64,000 nt of DNA from Pelecanus crispus (Eukaryota > Chordata > Aves > Pelecaniformes > Pelecanidae). The stretch is taken from the NCBI RefSeq assembly GCF_030463565.1, contig NC_134660.1:2431501-2495500 (forward strand). The letters are read 5' to 3'. How positions within the stretch are numbered: the first letter of the stretch is position 1; every line of letters begins with the position of its first letter. Positions 39,421 to 52,764 of the stretch are shown piece by piece. The notes under the pieces were generated by a model. The model did no database searches and was not told the origin of the DNA. It worked only from the letters and a program-made list of their open reading frames with translations. Made by a program: the position numbers and the translations under genes.

Positions 39421-41849
39421 AAAACGCCCGCTACAGAAAAAAACCCAAAAACCAACCGCCCCCCCCCCCCCCCCAAATAACCCCTAAAAAAAAGCAGCTG
39501 CCGCGATGGAGGCAGAAAGCTCCAGGGGAGCGGGGGTCCCCGCGGGGGGGGGGTCCCCGCAGGCACGGGGGTCCCCGCGGGGAGCCCCGGTAGGAGCGGG
39601 TCCTGCCCCAGCACCCCGGGGCGCGGGACCTTGCCACGTCCTTGTGTCGAGGCAAGCGGGGTCCGGGACCCCGAGCAGCCACGCGCGCCTGGAGAAAGCC
39701 AACGCGCGGCGTTCCCCGCGCGTCAAAACTCTCCCTCTCAATTTCGCAGAAAAGGCTGAGAGGGAGGCAGAGCCCCAGCTGCCCCCGCTCCCATCTGGGA
39801 CGGGCTCGCCCTTCTCATCCCCGCGCCCCATCCCGGGAGCTGCGCCGCAGCTCTGCAGCCCCAGCTTTCTGCTCGCTCTTCTGCCAACTCTGCCAGCTCC
39901 GGGCCCTCCCTGCTTCCCGAGGAGGAACCTGGCAGCTCTGGAGTTCCGAGGTGTTAAAGTCCGTCAGCGACTCCGGGCTGGACCGGGACGTAAAGCAGCG
40001 CTGCCTTCGTCTTAACCTATCGCTCGGCTCCCTCCCTATCAGCTGCCTCTAAACACAGCCGTGCTCGCTCCCATCTTTGATGTACTTGATGCTCTGGTTG
40101 AAATGCTGATGCCATCTTGCAAAGAAGGGTTTAAAATATTTATTTGCTTGGGAGACGGTGATTGCTGATGCTGCCAGAGATAGGGATCTCAGCTCCTCGG
40201 CGGCTCTGTGGGATCATAATTGCTTGCATTCTGGGAACACTCAGGAAGATGGACCAAGATAAGCACCTGCAGCCCTCCTTCCCTCCGCCGGCCCAGATGA
40301 AGTTCCTGCAACAGGCTGAGGCACAACGGGGTGCCAGGCCCAGGGTGCGATCCTGCGGCACCCCGGGGAAGCGCTGCGGGAAGAGGGATGTCGTTGCCGA
40401 GCACTGATGGGGCCGGAGCGCCGCTGAAGCGCGAGAGGACGGGAACAGACGGTGGTCGCGCTCCCCTTGGGGCGAAAGCAAAGGTGGGGAAGGAGCTGCA
40501 CCTTGGGGTGCTGGCAGCACGGCTGCAGTCAGAGGTTGCGGGTCCTCCAGCGGTGGATGGATGACAAAGTGAGCGGGGGAAACTGCTGATGTCGTTTTTG
40601 CTTCCCCTTTCCTCAAAAGCGGGGAGATGCTGTCACGCCAGACGCTGAGCTGGCAGCCCCCATGCTTGCTCTGAGCCCCAGAACGAGAATCTTTCCCAAC
40701 AGAGCCGTGGACAGGGAGCTGGCGCAGCGGCGGCGGGCGGGAAGTCGGGAACAGGATGCGAAGGATCGGGCGGAGGAAGGGCCCAGCTTCATCACAGCTT
40801 GCTGTTTGCCTCTGACCACAGTTACAACTTTTCCCCTCCTTGGATGGACACCGTCCAACGTCAGCGCAGTCCCGACCTTCACACTCAGTTTGGTGAAACA
40901 TTACAGCTTTTCTGTCCTGAAAAAACCGGTGCGCAACTGGGAAAGCAGAGCTTCGCAGCCAGCTGCTCCAGGCGGGGAGCTGGAGCTCCTTCCACCGTTG
41001 TTTTGCCTTGTTTTTCCTACAGGTGAACAAATCCCCAGTGTAAAATCAGAAAGCAAACAACATGGGATCTGGGATGGGGGTAGGAATCAGAGCTTTGAGA
41101 TCTTGCGCTCCCTCAGCCAGGTTTTTGCAACGCCGTGCAGAGCTGCGCGTGCAATCTGAAGTGGGCACAGAGCTTGGGCAAGGGCTGCAAACACCAGTTC
41201 AGAAATGGAAAAGATTCGCAGATGAAGTATTTTTAAGGTGGGGAAGGACAGAACTGGAGAAACACACAGAATTATCCTCATCGTAGGACCTAACGCTCGA
41301 CATCTTCCTCTCTCTCTTGCAAGAACGAATTAGCCTCTTGTACGTTCTAGCATTTCACCCGTCTAATCCTCGTTTTTCTAAGCAAGGAAACTGAGGCACA
41401 GGGAGGAGAATTGCTTCACATACAGCTTCTAAGTTTGGCCCTTTGCCACCCAGCTGCAAGTTTGCAACTGCCCTTGTCTGCAGAGGGGACCAAGTAAAAG
41501 TTGCTCATTACTTTTTGAAAAAATTACACTTGTGGTTGTCCTCAAATGGAAATTCCACTTTACTGCTACACAGGCAGGGCGCAGGAAGGTCTGCTAGCTG
41601 CTGTAGCCTTGGGATAACAGCATCATTTCAGGAAAAAGAGGGTCCTGAAGACGCCACCTGGTCAACCCCTCATTCCAAAAAGGAATCTTAATTTTTTAAC
41701 TGTTGATGAAACTTGACGTTAAAGCCTCCAGTGAGACTAGCGATCGCTTTCCGTGGGCAGTCTGTTCCAACAGCCGCATTATCGCGTTGCTCCGCGTCTC
41801 AGTCGTGCGGTTCACTGCACAATTTGCCTCCCTTCTCAGCGCAGCTATC

Positions 41850-42110
41850 TGTTCAAAGCGCTTGAGGACTATTCCTCACGCCTCTCTCCAGCCTTCTTTA
41901 GACTAAACAAACCCACTTCCTTCAATCTGTCCTTGTGGGTCATGTTTTTCCTACACCTCTGCTCATTCTCACTGCTCTCCCCTGGACTCCCTCCAGCTCC
42001 TCCCAGAACTGGACAGTATTCTAGCTGAGGCCTTACCAATACCTAAGAGAGTTATTCCCTACGTCTGGCAAACAGCACTCCTGTTTATGCACTCCACAGG
42101 GGCGTTTCGT
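41850..42110 (-). mobile_element. Probable ancient CR1-like LINE fragment
   Basis: Segments such as CTTCCTTCAATCTGTCC, CTCTCCCCTGGACTCCCTCC and AGAACTGGACAGTATTCTAG followed by GCTGAGGCCTTACCA match the usual antisense 3' region of CR1-type elements, but the copy is strongly diverged. Limits are approximate. Confidence 0.45.
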
Positions 42111-43364
42111 TTTTGGTTGGTTTTTTTTTTTTTTTTTTTGTTGCAACAATCTGACTTTTCGACTCATCTTATGCTTCCCTGCAACCCCTAGATTTCCTTC
42201 TGAAAGCCCTTAGGAATTGCACCAGATTAAGGCTGGAGCTGCTCCCCCTGCTAGGACTGGAGCGTTGAACTCCGGCTCCAAGTCCTGCTTCCAGACCAAG
42301 CTTCAGGCTTTTCTCTGGAATATCCAGTAGCCGATACCTTTGACCCAGGAAGATGGGTGACGAGAAAACGAGCACTCCGCAGGCCTGCAAGCCTCTTTTC
42401 TGGTAACAAAAACCCTCTCTAGATATAAATGCCCTGATCGACACCTGGATAGCAGAGGTAGGCGAGTGTCTGTTCAGCTCCCCTAGCAGCCCTGCCTCAC
42501 CGGAGCTGCTGCCTGCAGCCCCGAGCAACAGCTGCCTGCACAGTTGAAAGAGGCTTGGAAGTTACAGCAAGCGTCCCGGGAGCTGCGGAGTCAAGCGTTC
42601 ACTTTGTGTCCTAGCCCTGAGCAGGAACAGGGGAAAGCGCCAGCTTCTGAAACAAGCCAGACCCAGCGCTCTGCAAGGGAACTCGCAACAGCTGGCAGCG
42701 TAATGTTGGATCTGGCTCGGACTCGCCTCCTGAGACCGAAGACTGTGAGAGCTAGAGAGAACAGCAACGCCGTCTTCCAGCTGTGGGAACCAAAGCAGCA
42801 AAAACACAAGGCTAGACATCAGGAAACAGCCCTTGCCTTGGGGTCCTCCGTACAAGGAGGGACAGACCGTATCCTCTAATGAAACTACATTTCCGTGGGA
42901 CACGGACAAAGATGATTTTACGCAAGAACCTCCCTGATCTTGGTGTAAAGATACTCAGCTTTACAGCAGTTCTAATTTGTGCTGTTTCCTGTAATCCCTG
43001 GAAACAGGTAAACCAGAGCTCTCGTCTTCCCAGAAAGCTTTAAAGCTGACCGATACCTGCTGCCGCTATCAGTGCGGCAGTCCAAAAAGCCACTCCGATA
43101 CCTGTGCTGTCCCCAGGGCACCGCTCCAAAGACTCGCTCGGAGCGGATGACACTGTCTTGCTTCCTCGCATTGTTTAGAAAAACATCTCCCTGCATTCCT
43201 CGTACGCGGCAGCTGTTCCTTCCAGGTAGGGGAAGAGCCATCTCCTCTGCAGCTCTTGCTACTGAAACTTCCTCCTAATGCGCTTTTCTTTGTTATCTCT
43301 AACTTTTTATGTTCCTCAAGAAAAATCTCACTCGTTCCCTGTGGGGGAATTTTTTTGTTACTCT

Positions 43365-43386
43365 CCCCCCCCCCCCCCCCCCCCCC
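43365..43386. repeat. C22 homopolymer run
   Basis: Twenty-two consecutive C in ORMDL3 intron 1, preceded by TTACTCT. Together with C18 at 38991-39008 and C16 at 39459-39474 it makes three such runs within 4.4 kb. Confidence 0.9.
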
Positions 43387-44019
43387 AAGTCTTAAATTGG
43401 AAGGCAAAACACGTAAGCCAGACCAGGAGACCAGCAAGTCTCTAGAGCTGTGCAGAACCCTGTTAATTCAGTTGAACTAATTGGGAGATCTGGTGATACA
43501 GAGCTGCTGTGCCTTTACTCTGCAAATACTTGTGTTCTCTTTTTGAGTTTAAGGTATGCCGAACCTGTAAACGTGCAAGAAGCTTCATGTGCAGAGTGCT
43601 TCTGTGATTAACACTGTGATGATGATTTAAAAAGCACTTAAAAGTATTCATTTGAGACTTGTCAGGCAATCGCAGGATCGAACCTTGACTTCTTGGTTCC
43701 AGGAAAACATTTCAGCAGATCACAAGTAGCTTCTGTCACAGGCAGGCTTCCCACACATTATTCCCAAACCTCAACCGCTCCTGGATTTATCTTCCCCTCA
43801 GAAACATCAGCTCTACAAATGGAAATAATGAGGTGCAGAGAACTGAACTGACTTGTAATTTTTATAGCAAACAAAAGATTTCAGGTTTGCTTAACAGCAA
43901 GAGGGTGCTCGAGCCCTGCCGTGCTTACCTGAGTCATTCAGATGGAGGGCTACTGCAATCCGAGTACTGACCAGACTCTGCTTTAGTTTCAGGGGTGCCC
44001 GTTTGACACAAGAGCCAAC

Positions 44020-46173
44020 ATGAACGTGGGAACAGCACACAGCGAGGTGAATCCCAACACCCGTGTCATGAACAGCCGGGGCATCTGGTTGTCCTACGTC
44101 CTTGGAATTGGCCTGCTGCACGTCGTGCTCCTGAGCATCCCCTTCTTCAGCGTCCCTGTGGTTTGGACTCTTACCAACATCATTCACAACATGGTAAGGG
44201 AACACGGCTGGCTGGCTTGACTTCCCGGGGCATGGAGAGGTAATCTCTCAGCACCAGCTGTTCTTTTGAGAGCAATCTAGTTAAAGAGTCTTTTTGAAAC
44301 GATTCCTTTCTCTGTATTTCCAAAGATGCAGGGTAAGTTACTCAACCTCCACCCCTCAGACTGCACCTTTGCCTCTAGGTCATGTATTTAAATCCAGCCT
44401 AGGTAGCGATGAGACAGCAAACATCTGGTGAGGCTGCTCAGAGGGGACACTAAATTCATTTGACTGCAGGGTAAGTCCCTTTGTCACGTCCCCCTTAACA
44501 GAGGACTAGCTGTGACAGGCCACAGAAACTGGCAAGGCAGCTTTCACTTTGGTTGATACTATCTGAATTGGTCTCATCAGAGTTAAGAAAACAAGATTAA
44601 AACCCGCACTTTGTTCTGCTTAAAGGAAAAGATTAGTCCAGGAACAGATTCTTCCCTTCTAAGGATCAGGTACCCAAATGAACAGGTGTCAGAGCGTTGT
44701 GCTAGGGCTGCACAGGTAAGCACACCAGACAGACACACATGCAGACAGACACAGGACACCTGAGCTCTCTGCAATGCCAGAAGCTTCTGTGTTTGCGCAG
44801 CGCTGTCCTGTGCTGTGCCCTGACAAAGCTGCGGCCACAGAGTGACAGCTTCCCTAGCGAGCAGGAGAAAACCGTGCTCCGTGTAACTGCTCGCTTCTGT
44901 GCCTCTGCCATCCCACTGCGCAAGTCCTGGCACGCTTGGGTCCTACAGCTGAGAAGACCTCTGGGCAGCTGTCCACCCTTAGGCATAGAGGACAGAATAC
45001 TTCAGAGATGCAGCAATCGATTTTGTATCCTTTATTTTAAGTAATATCTCAGGCTGAGACTATTCCAGAGACAAAAATTACACCCTTATTGGGGACCCTC
45101 ATGCTCGTGTTATTGATGTTGCTAGCGGGGCGGGGGGGGAAAAACCCAAAAAACCACTCACAGAACCACCAACTAGAGCTGCTTGGGGCTCAGTTCACAA
45201 GCTGCCTGCTTCCCCTTCTCTGGCAGCTTAAACAATTAGGTCCTGGAAACAGAAAGGAGTTTAAAGGCCAGCAATGGCTACACTTAAAAGACACGTGATG
45301 TAGCCAGGCACTTGCAATCAGAATGGTAACAGACCGTCGGGGCCTCAAGTTCTACCAGCACTTTTTTAGAAAGCATTTAGCATTGCTGCTGCATGGTAGA
45401 GCAAGTCCATGCTAATCTCCTGATCCCAGAGATCTGAGTGCCGTAATCTTGCAACCACCTTCTTGGCTTATGCCCAGGAGCTGAACAAGAGGCCTCGCGT
45501 TTAACGGCCAAGCCTGAGCTAGCCCCAGCTAGCGGTCTTCCTCCCGAACTCTCGCTGCTTTGTTAGCTGCTGTGAGTTCGAGCGCCTTTTCCAGCAGCGA
45601 CGATACATCCCTCTAGTGGAACAGCGCGCTGGTGCAAGCTCCCACAACTGTGCTGTCCTTGCTGAAGTTGAACACTTGTGGTGGCGTGGCAAGGGGCGTA
45701 GAGAACGCTGTGCATGCCTCACACTGCGTTTGTATTTGCTACAGAGTATGTACATCTTCCTACATACCGTGAAAGGAACTCCTTTTGAGACTCCGGACCA
45801 GGGGAAGGCTCGGCTGCTCACACACTGGGAGCAGATGGACTACGGCGTGCAGTTCACAGCATCGCGCAAGTTCCTGACCATCACACCCATTGTCCTGTGA
45901 GTACTTCGGGGCAGCTGAGCTCCCTCATGCGCCTGTACCGGTCAATGCTTCTGCTGCATGTGCTGTCCTGGGAAACAAAAAACACAAAGTGCTATAATTC
46001 AGTTCCACCCCCCCCTCTCTTTTCCCCTCCTTTCTAGGTATTTTCTAACCAGCTTTTACACAAAGTATGACCGGATACACTTCATAATCAACACCATCTC
46101 CCTTATGAGCGTCCTGATCCCCAAACTGCCTCAGTTTCATGGAGTCCGGATCTTTGGGATCAACAAGTACTGA
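44020..46173 (+). CDS. ORMDL3: ORMDL3, sphingolipid biosynthesis regulator
   Basis: Three coding exons: 44020-44193, 45745-45896 and 46038-46173, totalling 462 nt (153 aa, the normal ORMDL length). The protein begins [20 protein letters not shown] and ends [10 protein letters not shown], near identical to vertebrate ORMDL3. ORMDL proteins are small endoplasmic-reticulum membrane proteins with four hydrophobic segments; they bind serine palmitoyltransferase and restrain it when ceramide is high. The N-terminal Asn residues used for ceramide sensing (NVG, NPNT) are present. The start-codon exon begins at 43993 after TTTCAG. A noncoding exon in the CpG island at 39.1 kb completes the gene. It is followed directly by the gasdermin block in the same orientation. 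Confidence 0.97.
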
Positions 46174-46335
46174 ACTGCGTGGCTAGAGCGAATTGAAGAG
46201 GAGCAGGGGAGAGGGGGAAGTTCCTTCTCTCTAGTCCTGTTTCTTCACCCCCACACACACTGGGATATAATTTCACAGCGGCTGTTTAAATGCAGTATCC
46301 AATAGACATATACCGCATGCTGGATCCTCATGCCC

Positions 46336-46341
46336 AATAAA
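46336..46341 (+). terminator. ORMDL3 polyadenylation signal
   Basis: AATAAA in the context CCCAATAAACC, 163 bases after the ORMDL3 stop codon. A longer 3' untranslated region using a later signal cannot be excluded. Confidence 0.6.
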
Positions 46342-49300
46342 CCTAAACAAGCTCCAGAGTAGAGTTTAGTGCGGAGCAGGATGCATGACGCTGGGTTTCT
46401 TTTATTCCAGTGTCATAAATAGATGCAGATACACTGAGACTTCAAGGTACAAAGAGGATGAATTCTGGGGAGATTTTCATCTATCCCAGACATTGACAAG
46501 ACTAGGGATGAGGGGAAAAGCTTTTAGTGCTGGTACTATTGCTGTGGTAAATGCACTTTAAAATACATTTCCCCTTCTGAAGCTAGGTGCTTTAAGCGAT
46601 ACGTGGGGGAAATTCAAAGGGATACAGCCAGACTTTCCCAATACTTGATTGTTTCAGGGTTTGAGTTCCATTTTTGGGCAGGGGAGCAGGAGGGGGAAGA
46701 GAATGACAGATTTTTATTTTGCAATCTTTTACACCATCAAGAAAGGAAGTTCTTTTACTAAAACCAGTATGGGAAGGAATGACCTGCAATTTGACAAAGC
46801 TTTCAGTTTTCTGCGGTACTATTCATGTGGTTCAGGGAAAAGGTCAATAGATCCTAAATCATACTTGTTATTTTCAGCTTATACCAGAAGCTGTCTGGGT
46901 AACTCTGCTCCCCACCCCAAATCGCTAATTTTTTTAAGTGCAGTCTGAGTGCTCAGGCAGTACAGCATTTGGATTAAGGGCTGGGGTGCAGGTCATTTTA
47001 ATGATTGACAACAGATGCCACTGAGCTACTTGGTACATGGAGACTGCACAAGCATGGGAGAAGCTGAAGACTGATAGGTATAGGCCAAACAAGAGATGGA
47101 TGGCTGCTTGCTCTAATCAGTTAGTGACTAGAATTGGAATTTTTCTCCTCAGTCCAGCTCCTTGGTCTCTTAAGTCTGTGTACGTGTCACTGAGTTAAGT
47201 CCACTGGCAAATCCCATTATCTGACTCAAGGCAAGTGAGCGTTTGATTTCTGGCTTACCTGGAAGTCTGTCACCCAGCTCCACGCACAAGTGCTGCGGCA
47301 GCATCCCCTCAGCCCTTAGGTGATCGCTGGCCAGGGCGAGGGAGCTGCGGGAGGGCAACGCTAACGAGCAGCGCCAGCAGCAGACTGAATTGACCAACAC
47401 AAGGATGCAATGGCTCGCTGGAAGATAATAGATTATTTAGTATAGGAACAAAATTGAGCCTTTTTCCCATAAAGTTACCACCTAAATAAAGGAGGTTTGC
47501 AGGTTTAGATTTCCTGGCTGAGATAGCTTTCTACTGTTCAAAGCAATCAGTTTTTCTTTTGGGTTGTGTGCCAGATGAAATGTGTTTTTCCTCATGCTTC
47601 CCCTGTAAACTCATGAAAGCCTGTATTTTTGTTGTCTTAGTGCTTATATTGGCTCACACTTTTGACAATGGTATAAACATTTTAAATATGCTATTTTTGT
47701 TCCTGCATTAGCCTATTCTAGCTTTAGAGGTCATAGTGGATATTGTTGAGTTCTGTTTGATGGTCTGAGCATAGGACATGGCTAGGGGAACTTCAGGTTT
47801 GCATATAAGATCTAGTGCTACTCCATGCATAATTTTAGGCAAGCTACTTTACTTCTCTATCTCGGACTTACTATCGGACTGCTGCAGAGAAGGGAAAAAA
47901 CCATTTAGTGTACCTCAGAGGGCTGCTGGAACGCATAGAGAATCATTACCTAATATGTTTGAAAAGTGGAAATATTTTAAGTGAAAAGGAAGTTTTCAAG
48001 AAGGTAGAAAGAGAAAAGAATCTGGCTTGATACCCAAGTGCTGTTCTCGAGCAAGGGAGTTTGACAGATGTGCAATTTACTTGATTGGGGAGTTAAACCT
48101 TTTAACCACCATGACATAAGGACTGCTGCTTTAGTTAAGGTACTATATACCCTAAAGCAAAGATACTCTTTAAGCTACTAGACAATGACTTTTGAGAAAA
48201 AAAATACCGTTTTCAAAATAGAGCTATTTCCTCAATCAGCTAAGTACCTTTGAAATGACTAAGAAATCCACAGTGTCAATGCCCAGAACGCTTATGGAAA
48301 GACCGCTGCCCTCAGAGCTCTTGAGTCTTGTCCTTAACGTGACGGCTACGGCTGTATCCGTAATGCAGACTGTATGTTGCTTAACAGATCTGAATGTCTG
48401 CCTGCAGACACAGCTTACGTGCCAATGGTAAATCTCCAGAGGAAAGAAAACTATGTATTTATTTTGTTAGAAGACAAGGGGAGAAACATCAACTTTTTTG
48501 CAACAGAAGCAGTTGCTATATGCTTAAAATCGTTACTCCTATATAGACAGATATATACTGACTACTCCTAAGTATAGGCACATTACACAAAGTCAAAGCA
48601 GTTTTGATATTTTCAGCATAAGCATAAACTGCAGGTAGGGGTCAGCTCTTTCGATGAAGCACAGCACTTCACACCATTTCGTTGAAGGCCTTGGCATTAC
48701 AACAGCTGAGAATTTGAACATGATATTTGTGCTGTTAACTGACACTATGGGCATCTGATTCTGTTTTGATAAATTAAAGATCAACTGCAAAACCAGAATG
48801 GGATTATCAACTTCTCAAAAAGGCAGTTTTTAAAGCCTAAAGTCTAAAACTTGTTAGACAAAGCCTTAATTTTAATAGTAAGCTTTTCTGATTTATCTTG
48901 TTCACACGAAAGATTAAAATAGCCGTTACGCAGATATGTGTTACATGGCAAATGAAGTTCTTTAAAACGCAGGGATAGGATTTTTGCCACGCAATAACTG
49001 AAGTTAACTTGGACTCATACAGTTAAACCAATCAAGGGAAACATAAATGAAAACTGGAGAAATATGGAAAGAAGTGAGAGAGTTGAAGAAAGTTTTCATG
49101 TTAATGTGGTGTGTTAAGTATCTACTTAATTGATAATTACTTGAACAATTACACATCTGATAGTATCTTCCTTAAGATCCCATCTTAAGGGCAAGTATCA
49201 GAATTAATTAAACATAGAAAAGAAACCATACATTAATTGTAATTAAACCAAAGTTGCTACTTGTTAGCTGTACCTAAGATAATTTTAAGTGAAAGAGCTT

Positions 49301-49856
49301 TGGGTACTGCTGGTCAAGCCACCCTCATACGCTAGCTGCATGGCTCCTTCCTGTCAGTGTCACAGGAGCCAGCTGCACCCGACTAAGTTTCCACTTGGAA
49401 ACCACCACTGCAGTGGTGTGGAAGTAATGGACACAGTTCTGGGTCTCCTGGAACTCTGTACTGAATCCACTTCTACTGCATTTGTGTTTGCTGAATTCAT
49501 GGAGAAGCGAGTTCAGCACTCAAAGGCTCATCTTGCACACACGCAAGTTACACAGCAGAGTCAAGACACTGAAACTCTCACGGGATAACTAATTTCTGAG
49601 GAAAGGGAGATCGGGACAGCGTGGGCAGGATGAGGGATTTTCAGACGCGCACTTGCAGCTAACATAGCAGCGATCCAAGGGTGAAGCCTACCTTTTGCCT
49701 GGAGAACCAGAACGCGAGTACAAGGACTGTCCGTTTATTCTTTTAGACTGTAGAATTTTCTCCAAGTACCTGTGTGAAGGAGATAATTGATTGTTATTGA
49801 TTTTAAATGGGATTTTGATCACATCGCACTTAAGACAGATTTTCCTCTCAAAGATG
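46342..49856. other. Intergenic, ORMDL3 to the duplicated block
   Basis: No supported coding region, RNA gene or recognisable transposon. It may include extended ORMDL3 3' untranslated sequence. The left edge of the tandem duplication is at 49857, where identity with 58691 begins abruptly. Confidence 0.5.
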
Positions 49857-50322
49857 TACTGGCTTCCTGTATAGTGATTAGGGCAAACCTCAGCTGGAGA
49901 ATGAAAGGTGGGCTCCACCCTGTGACTGAGAAACAATTACTAGATAAATAGGTACTTAAAATGCTTTTCTGCTTTGTTCTGCAATGAAAGCCAAAGGAGA
50001 AAAGCTTTTGAAAACCACCACTTGACCTGGCAGAAGCCTTTGCTCTGCCCATCTTGTCCTGGGCAAAGCCTCTCCTAAGCCACTGGCAAGACCAGCATGG
50101 ATTCACACAGGACAGCAGTCACTGCAACAGGAAAGTCAGAAAACAAGTCCAGGCTAATCAAGTGATTTGTTTAACATAGCTAACAGGATGTCAAACAGCC
50201 CAACCCTGCCTAGGAAAAAGCCTTTAAAAAAAAAAAAAAAAAAACCCACTGAGATCTAGGGCTACTGAATTCCTGAGTACTTTTTTTTTTTTTTAATAAT
50301 TGTTTAATTTTTTGTTTAACAG

Positions 50323-50489
50323 AAGCATGGTACTGGCCCTGGGAAAGGGGACAGCAGCTGGTTACCATTGTTAACACATTCATATTTCTCATTGTGACTT
50401 ACGTTGCTTTAACATTGCCTATAATATCTTTTAAGCATGCAAGTGTTTGTGTCTATGCATCCTCCTTGCATCAGTTTAAACTGAGCTAA
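50323..50489 (+). other. Candidate 3'-terminal exon, unknown gene (copy 1)
   Basis: A T-rich tract ending TTTGTTTAACAG precedes an open frame with start phase 1: AWYWPWERGQQ, then a hydrophobic stretch LVTIVNTFIFLIVTYVALTL, then a short tail and TAA at 50487-50489. AATAAA follows at 50610-50615 and 50663-50668, so the layout is that of a last exon with a membrane segment. No upstream exon was found and I do not recognise the protein. It could be an untranslated or chance frame. Confidence 0.25.
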
Positions 50490-51214
50490 ATTAGTTGGGG
50501 TTTTTTTAATGCAACGTTCTGACATTGTACACAGTTCTGGGTTTTTTTTTTTCCCAGTAGCCCTTCTTTTTGCTGTGTATACACAAGTCTCATGTAGAGA
50601 ACTTTCTAAAATAAAGTGTGAATATTTTTATTACTCCTTTGTACAGTATTCTAAGAGAAACTAATAAAGTGAGTATTCATGTAAAAACTTGTGTTTGATT
50701 CCTTGAATTTTCACACGGACAGGGCTTGCTTTTAAACAAGCACAGCAAATGAATCCTGTATGGCAATTCCAAGCCCACCAAGTGATGGACTGCACTAAAG
50801 CAAAGAGCTTGCAGCCCACTGCCTGGATCCCTTCGCAGGGTACCACACCGGTGAGTCACGCAAACCCTCTGCTGCTAACAACGAGCCAGAAAGCATGGCA
50901 ACGTGTGTGCATCACTGGTCAATGTAAGTTAATAAAAGGGTCTCCAATAACATAATACTCTCCCCTGGCCTACACCACGCCTAATTAGTTAGCTCTCTCA
51001 CAGGTTTAGTGAAATCCTCCTAAATCGGAACACACCGTTCCTCATCCTAACAGAGCAGAACTATAAATGAAAACAAGAACCAGGCTAGAAATTAAACAAA
51101 TCTTACAGGATCGATACATCTGTAGAACAAGTTAAGGTTATTATCCACAGCCACTGTAACAAGTCATGACAGGCTGACTCAGGTCAATGACTGAAACTTT
51201 TTGGAGGAAAAATT

Positions 51215-51401
51215 GTGCAAGCAAAAGGCTTTTTGTGCCCTAACTTCACAGATGTTTCCGGATCTCTGAAAGGAAAGGCAGCAAGAGTGTATTTCCCCCG
51301 CCTTGCTGCTTTAGAGAGGCCACATCACTTCAGAAGCACAGCAGACTGCTCTGCACATTGCCCAGGGACGGCAGAGGAGAAGCCCTTCACTCCACAAACA
51401 G
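51215..51401 (+). other. Possible noncoding first exon of GSDMA (copy 1)
   Basis: CACAAACAG|GCAAGTAC at 51401/51402 matches the GC-AG class donor consensus. An acceptor CTCTTTCCTAAG ends at 52714, 50 bases before the GSDMA start codon. Together they could form a 5' untranslated exon with a 1.3-kb intron. The 5' limit is unknown, and transcription cannot be shown from sequence. Confidence 0.3.
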
Positions 51402-52764
51402 GCAAGTACATTTTTAAGAGCTTTCAGTCTGGAAGAGGGATGGAGCAAACTGCCTGTTAAGTGTTCTGGTTTAGTTTTTATTCCCTTGGGAGACTTCAAA
51501 AAGAGATGAGCCCTGCAGGCACCACTAAAGGGATCCTACACTGAGCACACAAGACTATCTCCCCTCCCCAGCTCCATCGCATACAAACACCATCCTTTGT
51601 GGTGTGACAGTCTTCCTACTTTCTGGAAGAATCAGACTAGGTCACCCTTTTATTCAGATCCCTGTGGGACATTAGGGAGGGGCAAGATACCCCCCCACAT
51701 CCACTCATCTCTTCTCTAACAAGACTTGATAACCTAGGGTGCAGAAGAGGGGAGAGACCTGCACACCTTTTTCTTCTTCTTCGTCTTGGTAAGTACAGGA
51801 AGTTTTTTTGTTTGTAGATCAAAGTTATTCTTCAACATATTTTATGTACACCAACTGAAGCAAGAAGCAAAACCGAAACCTTGGAGTAAAACCAAGCTGC
51901 AACAGGAAGCCACAGTGATTTTGTTTCTGCCCCTCAAACATCCAGCTTTCCTCTGCAGGGGATACAGGCAGAGCACCAGGGCATACCCAAGTAGCTCTGC
52001 TGGGATGACTTTTATATTTTGGGGGAGATCTGCCATAGAACAAGCTCTCCTACTTCCCCCCTCAACCCTCAATTCAGCTCTCGGCACTTTCACTTCCTTG
52101 CTGTAACACTTTGACTAAACCATTTTTCTAATGCTCTATTTCAAAACAATGCTAAACCATTCCTGTCTGCCAGGCAACAAGAAGCAAGCAGAAAATGGCA
52201 AAGCAGTGCAAAACAGCACGAAATTGCTCAAGCTTTTTTCTTTTTCAACTTCCACCAGGGCAATGGCATTAATTAAAGATTAAAGCATTTTGAACAATGA
52301 TAGGGCCTAACTTAAGGAGCAATGTCTACTTTACTCAGGAAAATTATTATAGTATGTACTGCTATAGGCAACAAAACAGCTTAACTGAAAGAACAGTAAC
52401 AGACTCCAGTGCTGAAGATCCGTACGCTCAGAAACTGCTCGCTGCGTTCTCAGTCTGCACGATGACTGGGAGTTACCAGCAAAGGGGGACGAGTCTAAGC
52501 CAGCCTCATTAGCAAGCCACAGCTCGTACTCCTACCTCTCCAAATCCTCCCCTATACCCAATCCCGTCAAAGTGCCGTCCTTGTACTAATGTGGGCTTCT
52601 TTGGGTTATCATCAACTGTGAAAAGTTCTTAAGAATTAAAGCAACACATTTTGTTACAGCCTTCTGCTTGTATTTCAAGTAATCTTGCTTAACTTGTCTT
52701 GCCTCTTTCCTAAGGCACAAGTACACTTTCCTTTGGTTCAAAAACTCATCCAGCCGCAGCAGAA

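Larger units (their letters stand above)
39230..43992 (+). other. ORMDL3 first intron
   Basis: Roughly 4.8-kb intron between the noncoding first exon and the start-codon exon. It holds C16 and C22 runs (39459-39474, 43365-43386), a T-rich tract at 42120-42139 and a probable old CR1-like fragment at 41850-42110. A 296-codon minus-strand open frame at 40140-41030 has no family resemblance and is not called. Confidence 0.55.

Noticed and set aside
40140-41030. 296-codon minus-strand frame in ORMDL3 intron 1
   Set aside because: No recognisable family, no splice or promoter context, and plus-strand frames overlap it equally; most likely chance.
49819-50106. Minus-strand 95-codon frame, repeated at 58569-58940
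   Set aside because: Present twice only because the block is duplicated; no signal, domain or splice context.
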